Part shown: positions 9,757 through 17,371 of the stretch, piece by piece
Numbering within the stretch: the first letter of the stretch is position 1
Layout: each line of letters opens with the position of its first letter
Assembly (NCBI GenBank): GCA_005884455.1
Contig: VBCH01000218.1
Coordinates: forward strand, 1 to 34,225
Reading direction: 5' to 3'
Length of the DNA stretch: 34,225 nucleotides
Source of the DNA: Betaproteobacteria bacterium
GTDB lineage: Bacteria; Pseudomonadota; Gammaproteobacteria; Burkholderiales; SG8-39
Position numbers and translations under genes: made by a program
Notes under the pieces: model-generated
The model's input: the letters and a program-made list of their open reading frames with translations, nothing else
Told to the model about the DNA's origin: nothing
The model's database searches: none

Positions 9757-9833
9757 GCCTGAAATTGATGAAATTTTTAGCTACAACAGGGACTTAAGAT
9801 AGCTTTTCTAGAAACTGCATGACATAAAATTAG

Positions 9834-9863
9834 AATATACAAATTAATATGTTATCGTGTAAA
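9834..9863 (-). promoter_or_regulatory. Possible second upstream promoter
   Basis: In the AT-rich patch upstream of the main dcw promoter, TTTACA (9863-9858) and TATATT (9839-9834) on the minus strand are 18 bp apart. It would read toward mraZ with a leader of about 160 nt. AT-rich DNA produces such matches by chance, so this is only a candidate. Confidence 0.25.
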
Positions 9864-9897
9864 GTGAATGTAATACATTAGGGAATCAAAGGTTTCC

Positions 9898-9942
9898 AAT
9901 AAAAAAGCTGGAAGCCGCCGCCGGTATGAGGCGGATCCAGCT
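9898..9942 (-). terminator. Rho-independent terminator
   Basis: On the minus strand, downstream of the 9957-10499 gene, AGCTGGA (9942-9936) pairs with TCCAGCT (9912-9906) and an inner CCGCC/GGCGG pairing extends the stem. It is followed immediately by TTTTTTA. It ends the upstream gene before the dcw promoter. The plus strand has no T-tract after the stem, so it works in one direction only. Confidence 0.8.
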
Positions 9943-9956
9943 CCGGCCGGCGATTT

Positions 9957-10499
9957 CTAGTGCAGGTGCTTTTTTCCGGAAACACCGCCGGAGCGGACTT
10001 GGGTCCGGTCCTGCGGCGCGTCGGGGGCGCGACGGGCGAACATCTGATTGACCAGGGCGGTCACCTCGCCGATCTCGGCGTCGCCAAAATGACGCGAGAG
10101 TAGGGACGAAACGTCGTCTACCATGCGTCGGCGCTGCATGTCGCGGATTGACTCGGGTGTCGGGCCAACGAACACCCAGCTGTGCTCATCTTGGCCGTCC
10201 TCCTGGTAGTAGCTCACCTCGACCGCCGCCGCCTCCTCGGAATAGGGCGACAGGGATTCGAAGGCCCCCTCGAGCGAATGCTGGAAATTGCGTCCGACGT
10301 ACCCGGTCCAGCAGATGTCGAGCGAGCGGCGCCGCCTGTCGAATACGATGCCGGGCTCGTCCTGATGGGCGCTGCGCGCGTCGGCGAGGCCATCTACGTC
10401 GACGTAATCGAACCAGTGTCTGAGCGCGAGCTCGATGTCAGTCTGGCTGACGCCGCTCTTCAACAACACCGTCCCGTGAACATGAACTTCAGTATGCAT
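9957..10499 (-). CDS. Conserved-looking protein of unknown function
   Basis: I do not recognise a functional family. The 180-residue product has no signal peptide or membrane helix and is probably cytoplasmic. The N-terminus MHTEVHVHGTVLL reads like a beta-strand, followed by an amphipathic helix and the EPGIVFDRRRRSLDICWTG segment, then an acidic strand-rich middle (VEVSYYQEDGQDEHSWVFVG). The tail after about residue 155 is rich in Arg, Gln and Pro and probably disordered. It is a single-gene unit with its own promoter candidate (10521-10549) and a strong terminator. It diverges from the NYN-domain gene, which may or may not be a functional link. Confidence 0.75.
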   Translation of the reverse strand: MHTEVHVHGTVLLKSGVSQTDIELALRHWFDYVDVDGLADARSAHQDEPGIVFDRRRRSLDICWTGYVGRNFQHSLEGAFESLSPYSEEAAAVEVSYYQEDGQDEHSWVFVGPTPESIRDMQRRRMVDDVSSLLSRHFGDAEIGEVTALVNQMFARRAPDAPQDRTQVRSGGVSGKKHLH

Positions 10500-10520
10500 T
10501 TGCCTGCCCCCGAAACACCG

Positions 10521-10549
10521 ATGCTAGTCCGAGAAAGCCGCGACTTCAA
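10521..10549 (-). promoter_or_regulatory. Candidate sigma70-type promoter for the 9957-10499 gene
   Basis: Minus strand TTGAAG (10549-10544) and TAGCAT (10526-10521) with a 17-bp spacer, placing the start of transcription about 15 nt before the ATG at 10499. It lies in the 119-bp divergent spacer shared with the NYN gene. Confidence 0.45.
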
Positions 10550-10618
10550 CCCTTTCCGGGCATAGTCTGGACCGGGGGGATGGGATAATACCGCCTCCGC
10601 CATGTCCAAGGACCCGAA

Positions 10619-11425
10619 ATGAGCGCATCGAGCGACACCGTAAACATGGCGCTTTTCTGCGACTTCGAGAACGTCGCGCTCGGCGTGCGCGACGCAAAGT
10701 ACGCCAAGTTCGACATCAACAAGGTCCTCGAGCGCCTGCTCCTGAAGGGGAGCATCGTACTGAAGAAGGCCTATTGCGACTGGGAGCGCTACAAGGAGTT
10801 CAAATCCGACATGCACGAAGCGTCGTTCGAGCTCATCGAGATCCCGCACGTGCGCATGTCGGGAAAGAACTCGGCCGATATCCGCATGGTGGTGGATGCG
10901 CTGGATCTTTGCTACACCAAGTCGCACGTCGACACTTTCGTCATCATCAGCGGCGATTCCGATTTCTCGCCGCTCGTCTCGAAGCTGCGCGAAAACGACA
11001 AGACCGTGATCGGGGTGGGCGTGAAGAACTCCAGCTCAGACCTATTGGTGGCGAACTGTGACGAGTTCATCTTCTACGACGACCTGGTGCGCGAAAAACC
11101 GGGGCGCCGGCCTCCGAGGAAAAAACCGCAGGCGAAACCGGCTGTGAGCGGGGAAGCGGTGCCGAAGGACAACGAGGACAAGACCGAGGAGGCGCTGGAC
11201 TTGGTGATGCAGACCGTCGAGGCCCTGATCGCAGAACGTGGTGCCGAGGAGAAGATCTGGGGATCGATGGTTAAGCAGGCGCTCAAGCGCCGCAGCCCCG
11301 GTTTCAACGAGTCCTACTACGGATTCTCGTCGTTTTCAAAGCTGCTCGACGAAGCCGAGTCGCGCAACATGCTGCAGCTCGAGCGCGACGAAAAATCAGG
11401 CGGCTATATCGTCAAAATGAAGTGA
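10619..11425 (+). CDS. NYN-domain (PIN-like) nuclease with C-terminal LOTUS/OST-HTH-like domain
   Basis: The 268-residue cytoplasmic protein has an N-terminal NYN domain (about 8-155). Acidic residues in the places expected for a metal-dependent PIN-like RNase are visible: D15 in FCDFEN, D87 and D93 in NSADIRMVVDA, and D113 and D115 in ISGDSDFSPL. A basic, Pro-rich linker (about 160-180, PGRRPPRKKPQ) leads to a helical C-terminal domain (about 190-268, with FNESYYGFSSFSKLLDEAE) matching the LOTUS/OST-HTH pattern thought to bind RNA. Architecture is like the bacterial LabA/DUF88 group. Substrate is unknown; RNA turnover is inference. It lies alone, convergent with pcaF. Confidence 0.88.
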   Translation: MSASSDTVNMALFCDFENVALGVRDAKYAKFDINKVLERLLLKGSIVLKKAYCDWERYKEFKSDMHEASFELIEIPHVRMSGKNSADIRMVVDALDLCYTKSHVDTFVIISGDSDFSPLVSKLRENDKTVIGVGVKNSSSDLLVANCDEFIFYDDLVREKPGRRPPRKKPQAKPAVSGEAVPKDNEDKTEEALDLVMQTVEALIAERGAEEKIWGSMVKQALKRRSPGFNESYYGFSSFSKLLDEAESRNMLQLERDEKSGGYIVKMK

Positions 11426-11479
11426 ACTACGCGCCCACCGTTCGCGGGTGTCAAGCGTCTGCCAGCGCGGGCTGCCCGG

Positions 11480-12685
11480 CTACACGCGCTCGATGATGAG
11501 GGCGATGCCCTGCCCCACGCCGATGCACATGGTGCAAAGCGCGTAGCGCCCTTTGGTCGCCTGCAATTGATACGTCGCGGTGGTAACGAGCCGTGCCCCT
11601 GACGCCCCCAAAGGATGACCTATCGCGATCGCACCGCCGTTGGGATTCACATGCGCGGCGTCGTCAGGCAGTCCGAGGTCGCGGGTTACGGCGAGCGCCT
11701 GCGCGGCAAACGCTTCGTTCAGCTCGATCACGTCCATCTGCGGGAGTTTGAGGCCGGTCTTCTCCAGGACTTTCCGCGTGGCGGGCGCCGGGCCTACGCC
11801 CATGATGCGCGGGGCGACGCCCGCTGTAGCCATGGCGAGGACGCGTGCCCTGGGCGTCAGCTTGTGCTTTCTCGCTGCGGCGTCGGAAGCGAGAATCATC
11901 GCGCAGGCGCCGTCGTTGACGCCTGAAGCGTTTCCTGCGGTGACCGTTCCGTCCGCCTTGACGACACCTTTCAGCTTGGCAAGCCCATCGAGTGTTGCGT
12001 CTGGACGCGGGTGTTCGTCGCGATCCACCATCGTCGCCGCTCCTTTTTTGCCTGGAACCGAAACTGGGACGACCTCGCTCCGATAGAACCCCCTGGCTTG
12101 CGCAGCCGCCCAGCGCTGCTGGCTGCGCAGCGCGAACGCGTCCTGGTCGGCGCGAGCGACCTTGAATTCCGTGGCGACGTTTTCGGCGGTCTCCGGCATC
12201 GAGTCGATGCCGTACTTCGATTTCATCAGCGGGTTGACGAAACGCCAGCCGATGGTCGTATCCTCGATTTTCGCCGCGCGCGAGAATGCGCTGTCCGCCT
12301 TGGGCATGACGAAGGGGGCTCGCGACATGCTCTCAACGCCTCCGGCGATCATCAATTGGGTCTCGCCGCAACGGATCGCCCTCGCGACGGTGCCGACCGC
12401 GTCCAGGCTCGATCCGCACAGGCGGTTCAAGGTCGCGCCCGGCGCCGTCTGCGGCAACCCGGCGAGAAGCAGCGCCATGCGCGCAACGTTGCGGTTGTCT
12501 TCTCCTGCCTGGTTGACGCAGCCGTAAATCACGTCATCGACGGCGCCCCAGTCGACTGCGGGGTTGCGCTCCATGAGCGCCTTGATCGGGAGCGTCGCGA
12601 GATCGTCGGTCCGGATCGAGGAGAGCGCGCCGCCGTAGCGCCCGAAGGGCGTGCGAACGGCGTCGCAGATGAAGACTTCAGCCAT
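11480..12685 (-). CDS. pcaF: 3-oxoadipyl-CoA thiolase (beta-ketoadipyl-CoA thiolase)
   Basis: Last step of the beta-ketoadipate pathway: 3-oxoadipyl-CoA plus CoA to succinyl-CoA and acetyl-CoA. The 401-residue product has the nucleophile C90 in LNRLCGSS, H357 in GHPLGASGAR and C387 in CTMCIGVGQG. The early NQAGEDNRNVARMALLLAG segment is characteristic of PcaF/PaaJ-type thiolases rather than acetoacetyl-CoA thiolases. PaaJ of phenylacetate catabolism catalyses the same reaction and cannot be excluded by sequence alone, but pcaIJ lie 10 kb away and no paa genes are visible. It is the last gene of the long minus-strand run, 13 bp after the SDR gene. Confidence 0.9.
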   Translation of the reverse strand: MAEVFICDAVRTPFGRYGGALSSIRTDDLATLPIKALMERNPAVDWGAVDDVIYGCVNQAGEDNRNVARMALLLAGLPQTAPGATLNRLCGSSLDAVGTVARAIRCGETQLMIAGGVESMSRAPFVMPKADSAFSRAAKIEDTTIGWRFVNPLMKSKYGIDSMPETAENVATEFKVARADQDAFALRSQQRWAAAQARGFYRSEVVPVSVPGKKGAATMVDRDEHPRPDATLDGLAKLKGVVKADGTVTAGNASGVNDGACAMILASDAAARKHKLTPRARVLAMATAGVAPRIMGVGPAPATRKVLEKTGLKLPQMDVIELNEAFAAQALAVTRDLGLPDDAAHVNPNGGAIAIGHPLGASGARLVTTATYQLQATKGRYALCTMCIGVGQGIALIIERV

Positions 12686-12698
12686 GCCTCGGAATCTA

Positions 12699-13397
12699 TC
12701 AGACGAGGCCGGTCACGGGAATCGCCGCCCCATGAATGGCACGCGCGGCGTCCGAGGCCAGGAACAAGATCACGTCGGCGAGCGCCTCCGGGGCCACCCA
12801 GCGCCGCGGATCGGCGCCGGGCATATCGGCGCGGTTCTGCGGCGTGTCGATGACGCTGGGCAGGACGCAGTTGACGTTGATCCCCTTGTCCCGCAATTCC
12901 GCCGACATGCTCTCGGTCAACCGGATCACTGCGCTTTTCGCCGCGCTGTAGGCGCCCATGTTCGCTTTGCCGGCGAGACCTGCGACGGCTCCGATGTTGA
13001 CGATTTTTCCACGCCCCGCGGCGATCATTTTCGGCACGACTGCCCGCGCGGTGTTGATCACCGATTTCGCGTTGAGGTCGAGCATGAGTTCCCAGACGTT
13101 TTCAGGGGTCTCGTGCACCGGATGCCCCATGCGGAAGCCCCCGGCGATATTGCACAGAACGTCGATCCCGGGGAACCGAACGGCCGCCACCGCTTGTGCC
13201 ACGGAGGCCGCGTCGAGCAGATCGGCGCGCAGCACGAGCTTGCGTTCATCGTCGCGCCCAAAGGCGGACCGCAGGACTTTGTCGTCGAGATCGATCAGAA
13301 CCAGGGAGGCGCCCGCCGACGCGAAGGCTGCGGCGAGTGCGCGGCCTAGATTGCCGGCCGCGCCCGTGATCAGACAGGTCTCGCCTTCGAATGTCAC
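12699..13397 (-). CDS. SDR-family protein, catalytic Ser replaced by Ala
   Basis: The 232-residue classical short-chain dehydrogenase fold begins at GTG 13397. Cofactor motif TGAAGNLG is at 11-18, D36 after the second strand (LIDLDD) suggests NAD rather than NADP, and N109, Y150 and K154 (YSAAK) of the catalytic set are present. The residue 13 before the Tyr, normally Ser, is A137 (NIGAVAG). Loss of the Ser normally lowers dehydrogenase activity strongly, so the enzyme may use another residue or play a different role. It sits 30 bp after the CMD-like gene and 13 bp before pcaF. The substrate cannot be named. Confidence 0.88.
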   Translation of the reverse strand: MTFEGETCLITGAAGNLGRALAAAFASAGASLVLIDLDDKVLRSAFGRDDERKLVLRADLLDAASVAQAVAAVRFPGIDVLCNIAGGFRMGHPVHETPENVWELMLDLNAKSVINTARAVVPKMIAAGRGKIVNIGAVAGLAGKANMGAYSAAKSAVIRLTESMSAELRDKGINVNCVLPSVIDTPQNRADMPGADPRRWVAPEALADVILFLASDAARAIHGAAIPVTGLV

Positions 13398-13427
13398 GGT
13401 GTAGGCGGCGGGCGCGAGCCCGCCCGG

Positions 13428-14084
13428 TCAAGCAACCTTCTTCGAGTCTGCCTGGCCGGACTTCGCCCAGTATTCGGACGAAGCCTTCGCCTCGGCAAGC
13501 GCCTTGGCGTCCTCGAACCCCGGCGCCATCGATGCCGAGGTGCCTGCAAGCACCTGGTGGTGCTCGATGTTGAGCAACCTCAGCCAGCTCTGCTGCCCCA
13601 TGGTGAGCGCGATGAAGCAGCCCAGCTCGACCAGTTCGGGTTCGCTGAAATGCGTGTGGAGCCGTTCCCAGAACGCATCATCGGTGGTCAGGTGCCAGGT
13701 GATTGCCTCGGCATACGCAAGAGCCGCCTTCTGACGCTCGTCGTAGTTGTCGGACTTCTCGAAGTTCAGCAGATCCCTGACGTGATCCTCCATGACGGCG
13801 CCGCTCGAGGCCGCCTTGATCGAGCGCTGATTGCCGCAATATTCACATTGAACAGAGCGCGACACGTAGAGCCGGCACAGCTCCTTGATGGAGTGATCAC
13901 AGACGCCGTTCTTGAAGATGTCGCGCCAGGAGTTTGCAAAGGCCCAGAAGCATTCGGGCACATGCGCGCGTACCGCGGAGCTCTCGGGCCGCGGCGTGCC
14001 TTCCCGCTGGCAGCGCTCCATTTCCCTACGCATCTTCGCGTCCATCTTCTCCAGCGGAACGTAGCTGATTCTCTGTTTTGCCAT
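13428..14084 (-). CDS. Carboxymuconolactone decarboxylase / AhpD-like protein
   Basis: The 218-residue helical protein has a CMD-type domain in the middle with a C80-E-Y-C83 pair followed by QRS, in the position of the redox or active-site helix of AhpD-like proteins. The second half (ALAYAEAITWHL, then FSEPELVELGCFIALTMGQQ) matches the CMD fold. Start ATG at 14084 follows GAGG. It is longer than true PcaC (about 130 aa), so 4-carboxymuconolactone decarboxylation is not assured; related long members are annotated only as CMD family. The position next to pcaF and an SDR suggests a role in an aromatic pathway. Tail after about 185 is Ala/Ser/Lys-rich. Confidence 0.8.
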   Translation of the reverse strand: MAKQRISYVPLEKMDAKMRREMERCQREGTPRPESSAVRAHVPECFWAFANSWRDIFKNGVCDHSIKELCRLYVSRSVQCEYCGNQRSIKAASSGAVMEDHVRDLLNFEKSDNYDERQKAALAYAEAITWHLTTDDAFWERLHTHFSEPELVELGCFIALTMGQQSWLRLLNIEHHQVLAGTSASMAPGFEDAKALAEAKASSEYWAKSGQADSKKVA

Positions 14085-14182
14085 GGCATGTCCTCGCCGG
14101 CCTGATTCGGCCGGTCCTAAAATCCGGTGTATCGAAGTCTGCCCCTTCGGGGGCGGGCTTGCAAGGTCGACGGGCTGAGGCA

Positions 14183-15145
14183 TCACTGCGGCTTGATGCC
14201 TGCGGCCTTGATGACGCGCGCGTATTCGATGAGTTCGCTGCGCACGAAACGGGCGAATTCCTCCGGCGACATGTCCATGGTGTCGTTGCCGAGGTTGCCG
14301 AGTCTTTCGCGCACGCCCGGATCCGCAAGCGCCTTGCGCGTGTCCGCCGAGATCTTCGCGACGATATTCGCCGGCGTGCCGGCCGGCGCCCAAATGCCGA
14401 ACCACAAGGGGGCATCCGCCCCCGAGACCCCCGCTTCGCCCGTGGTCGGGACTTCCGGAAGCTGGCTGTTGCGCTTCGCCGTGCTCACGGCGAGCGGCCG
14501 AACCCTGCCGCCCTTGATGTGCGGGATCGCCGCCGAGATCGGTGCCCAATAGCAATCCACCGACCCGCTCAACATCGCCTGGACCACTTCAGGCGTGCCC
14601 TTGAACGGGACCTGGGTGACGTTGATTTTCGCCGCGTCCACGAACTTCTCCGTATTGAGGTGCGTGCCGCTGCCGATCCCGGCATGGCCCCAGTTGATCG
14701 AGCCCGGCTTGGCCTTCGCAGCATTCACCAGGTCCATCACGTTTTTATAAGGCGACCCTGCGTTCACGATGAGGACATTCGGCTGCACGGAGAGCGGTAC
14801 AACATCGATGAAATCCTTCAGCGTGTCGTACGGCAGACTGGCGTAGATCGCCGGATTCACCGTGTGAGCGTTTGAATTGATGAGCAGCGTGTAGCCGTCC
14901 GGCGCGGCCTTCGCGACAACGTTCGAGCCGATCGAGCCGCCCGCGCCGGCGCGGTTTTCCGCCAACACCGGCTGGCCCCAGATCTCCGAGAGCTTCTGCG
15001 ACACGATGCGTCCGACGATATCGGTCGAGCTGCCGGGCGTGAAGGAAATGATCACGTGCACCGGCTTGCTCGGGTAGCCCTGCGCCGACGCCTGGGACGC
15101 GGCTGCAGCCAGCGCCATTGCAGCAATGCCGATCATGTTTTTCAT
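14183..15145 (-). CDS. Bug/TctC-family tripartite tricarboxylate transporter substrate-binding protein
   Basis: Periplasmic binding protein of 320 residues with a cleavable signal peptide (MKNMIGIAAMALAAAASQASA). Family signatures are visible: YPSKPVHVIISFTPGSSTDIVGR at the mature N-terminus, ENRAGAGGSIGSNVVAKAAPDGYTLL, and the WFGIWAPAGTP segment. Bug proteins bind carboxylates and related small molecules; the ligand cannot be read from sequence. No TctA or TctB membrane partner lies in the window. Gap to the downstream CMD-like gene is 98 bp, the largest in this run, and it follows the reductase gene by 21 bp. Confidence 0.93.
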   Translation of the reverse strand: MKNMIGIAAMALAAAASQASAQGYPSKPVHVIISFTPGSSTDIVGRIVSQKLSEIWGQPVLAENRAGAGGSIGSNVVAKAAPDGYTLLINSNAHTVNPAIYASLPYDTLKDFIDVVPLSVQPNVLIVNAGSPYKNVMDLVNAAKAKPGSINWGHAGIGSGTHLNTEKFVDAAKINVTQVPFKGTPEVVQAMLSGSVDCYWAPISAAIPHIKGGRVRPLAVSTAKRNSQLPEVPTTGEAGVSGADAPLWFGIWAPAGTPANIVAKISADTRKALADPGVRERLGNLGNDTMDMSPEEFARFVRSELIEYARVIKAAGIKPQ

Positions 15146-15166
15146 CTGAAAGTCCTCTGTGAAAGA

Positions 15167-16126
15167 TTATTGCGACAGTCCGTCGCCCACCGCTTTGTCT
15201 TCCGGTTTAAGCTCGATCCCCGACGCCCTCGCCTGCTGCAAGAGCAGGGTCGAGAAGTCCTCCTCGGTCATGCCGGCGCCCATCATCGATTGGATCAGAT
15301 CGCGGGTCAGCGAGGCGAGCGGCATCGGCACTTCGAAATTCCGGCCGGCGGCCAGCCCCAGGTCCATGTCCTTGCGCAGCAGATATGGCGTAAACGTGAC
15401 GTGGAAATCCAGATTCACGAAGGCCGGGGCCTTGTAGCGGGTGAAGGTCGAGCCCATCACGCTCTTGTTGAGGAAATCGAGGAAGGCGTGCCGCGGCACG
15501 CCCGCCTTCTGCGCGAGGACCGTGATCTCCGCCATGCACTGAGTCACCACGCCCAGCATCACGTTGTGACAGATCTTGACAATGCGCGAAAGTTCCCCTT
15601 CGCCGACGTACGACGAGCCCTGCCCCATCATGTCCAGGTAGGGCGCCGCTGCGTCGTACGCGGACTTGGGGCCCGAGACTACGAAGGTGAGCTTGCCCGC
15701 TTTGATCACCTTGGCATTGCCCGAGACGGGCGCGGACAGCAGCTCGACACCTTTCATATGGAGAATCTTGCGCAGCTCCGCGGAGCCTTCGAGCGAAATC
15801 GAGGAGCATTCGACCACCATCCTGGGCTTGGCTCTCGCGGACAACAATCCCTTCGTTCCCGCGATCACTTCCTTGACGTCGTCGTAGGTCGAGACCATGC
15901 AGAACACGATGTCGCAAGGCGCGAGTTCCGGGAGTGAATCGACGATCTTCGCGCCGTCCTTCGCGAGCGGCTCGGCTTTCGCGCGGGTGCGGTTCCATAC
16001 GGTGAGGTCGCAGCCGGTCTTCGCCAGGCGCCGAGCCATCTCGAAGCCCATGCGGCCGGTACCGATCCAGCCGAGCTTCGCCTTGCCTGCTTTTGCCGAA
16101 ATCACCGATGCTCCTCCGGAATTCAT
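15167..16126 (-). CDS. 3-hydroxyisobutyrate dehydrogenase-like NAD(P)-dependent oxidoreductase
   Basis: Beta-hydroxyacid dehydrogenase family, 319 residues. The N-terminal Rossmann domain has GWIGTGRMG (glycines at 22, 24 and 27) and [10 protein letters not shown], where N45-R46 suggests NADP preference. The substrate-loop motif appears as [17 protein letters not shown] (about 132-148), and the catalytic Lys is K184 in [10 protein letters not shown]. The family oxidises 3-hydroxyacids or reduces the corresponding semialdehydes. The ATG at 16126 overlaps the stop of the lipoyl-domain gene by 4 bp, so the two are probably translated together. Confidence 0.9.
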   Translation of the reverse strand: MNSGGASVISAKAGKAKLGWIGTGRMGFEMARRLAKTGCDLTVWNRTRAKAEPLAKDGAKIVDSLPELAPCDIVFCMVSTYDDVKEVIAGTKGLLSARAKPRMVVECSSISLEGSAELRKILHMKGVELLSAPVSGNAKVIKAGKLTFVVSGPKSAYDAAAPYLDMMGQGSSYVGEGELSRIVKICHNVMLGVVTQCMAEITVLAQKAGVPRHAFLDFLNKSVMGSTFTRYKAPAFVNLDFHVTFTPYLLRKDMDLGLAAGRNFEVPMPLASLTRDLIQSMMGAGMTEEDFSTLLLQQARASGIELKPEDKAVGDGLSQ

Positions 16127-16362
16127 TTCGATCCGGTCTCGATCACCGCGAGCACGGTCCCCACCGGCACCGTGGTTCCCGGCTCGACCAGGATCGCCTT
16201 GAGCACACCGCTTGCAATGGCCGGAATCTCCGTCGTCACCTTGTCGGTCTCGACGTCGAAGAGAGGTTCGTCCGCTTTGACTGTATCGCCGACTTTCTTG
16301 TACCAGTTGGCGACGGTGCCTTCGGTCACCGTCTCGCCCAGCTGAGGCATGATCACGTCCAT
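16123..16362 (-). CDS. Free-standing lipoyl-domain protein
   Basis: Complete 79-residue protein that is a single lipoyl domain: it starts [15 protein letters not shown], carries the lipoylation site K41 in ETDKV, and ends after the last strand ([12 protein letters not shown]). The sequence resembles the N-terminal lipoyl domain of E2 subunits of 2-oxoacid dehydrogenase complexes. There is no linker, no E1/E3-binding domain and no acyltransferase core; the stop codon comes directly and the next frame is a different gene. It follows E1 beta by 16 bp, so it is the likely acceptor of the acyl group from that E1. How the acyl group then reaches CoA is unclear. Confidence 0.92.
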   Translation of the reverse strand: MDVIMPQLGETVTEGTVANWYKKVGDTVKADEPLFDVETDKVTTEIPAIASGVLKAILVEPGTTVPVGTVLAVIETGSK

Positions 16363-16378
16363 TTTCTTCCGTCCCCGT

Positions 16379-17371
16379 TCAGTTCATGCGGCGCGAGTCC
16401 AAGCCGCTGCGGATTTCGGCTACGATGCGCGCGACCGAAGGCACGACCGCGTCCTCGAGCTGGTCGGCAGCGGGCAGCGGCACGTGCGGAGTGGTGATCC
16501 GCACGATCGGTCCCTTGAGCGCGCTAAAAATCTCCTCCTGGATGACCGAGGCGATCTCCGCGCCCCAGCCGCACAGCCGCGGATTCTCCTCGACCGTGAA
16601 CACACGCCCAGTGCGCGCGGATTCCGCGAACAATGTCTTCGCGTCGAGCGGCACCAGCGAGCGCAGGTCGATCACCGTTGCGGAAATTCCGTGCTCCGCG
16701 GCGAGAGTCTCGGCGGCCTTGAGCGCGCGCGGAACCATCGCGGCGAGCGCGATCACGGTGATGTCCTTGCCCTCGCGCAGCACCTTGGCTTTTCCGAGCG
16801 GTTCGAAGTGCTCGCCCTCGGGCACCTCGGCCTTGTTGGCGAGCAGGCTCTTGTGCTCGAAGAACACGACGGGATCGGGATCGCGAATCGCGGCGGCGAG
16901 CAGCCCCTTTGCGTCGGCCGGCGTCGAAGGCGCCACCACTTTCAAGCCCGGTATCGCCATCGCCCAGTTCTCCACGCTCTGCGAGTGCTGCGCGCCGAAG
17001 CGCGAGCCCGCGCCGTTCGCGGTGCGGATCACCAGCGGCAGCGTAATCTGCCCATCGCTCATGTAGCGCGTCTTGGCGATCTCGTTGGCGACATAGTCCC
17101 AGCAGCAGGCGAGGAAGTCCGAGAACATGATCTCCGCCACCGGCCGCAGTCCCGTCATCGCCGCGCCCATCGCCGCGCCGAGGATGGCGAGCTCCGAGAT
17201 CGGAGTGTCTTTCACCCGGCGTGGCCCGAACTCCTCGAACAAGCCCACCGTGGTCTTGAACACGCCGCCTGCGGCGGCGGTGTCTTCGCCGAAGAGCACC
17301 ACGCGCTCGTCGCGCCTCATTTCCTGCGCGATTGCTGCAGCGACCGCGTCACGGTAGCTCAGTTGCGCCAT
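16379..17371 (-). CDS. 2-oxoacid (pyruvate/acetoin-type) dehydrogenase E1 component, beta subunit
   Basis: The 330-residue product is a complete E1 beta: [17 protein letters not shown] at the start, [12 protein letters not shown], the ThDP-activating E60 in [26 protein letters not shown], and the C-terminal transketolase domain with [11 protein letters not shown] and [12 protein letters not shown]. The start ATG at 17371 overlaps the end of the alpha gene by 13 bp. Alpha2beta2 E1 decarboxylates a 2-oxoacid (or acetoin) and reductively acylates a lipoyl domain. The substrate cannot be told from the sequence; no E3 lies nearby. Confidence 0.93.
   Translation of the reverse strand: MAQLSYRDAVAAAIAQEMRRDERVVLFGEDTAAAGGVFKTTVGLFEEFGPRRVKDTPISELAILGAAMGAAMTGLRPVAEIMFSDFLACCWDYVANEIAKTRYMSDGQITLPLVIRTANGAGSRFGAQHSQSVENWAMAIPGLKVVAPSTPADAKGLLAAAIRDPDPVVFFEHKSLLANKAEVPEGEHFEPLGKAKVLREGKDITVIALAAMVPRALKAAETLAAEHGISATVIDLRSLVPLDAKTLFAESARTGRVFTVEENPRLCGWGAEIASVIQEEIFSALKGPIVRITTPHVPLPAADQLEDAVVPSVARIVAEIRSGLDSRRMN

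Noticed and set aside
10584-10589. GATAAT as the -10 of a promoter for the NYN gene
   Set aside because: No -35-like sequence at a suitable distance, so only the -10 half is present and it is not listed as a feature.
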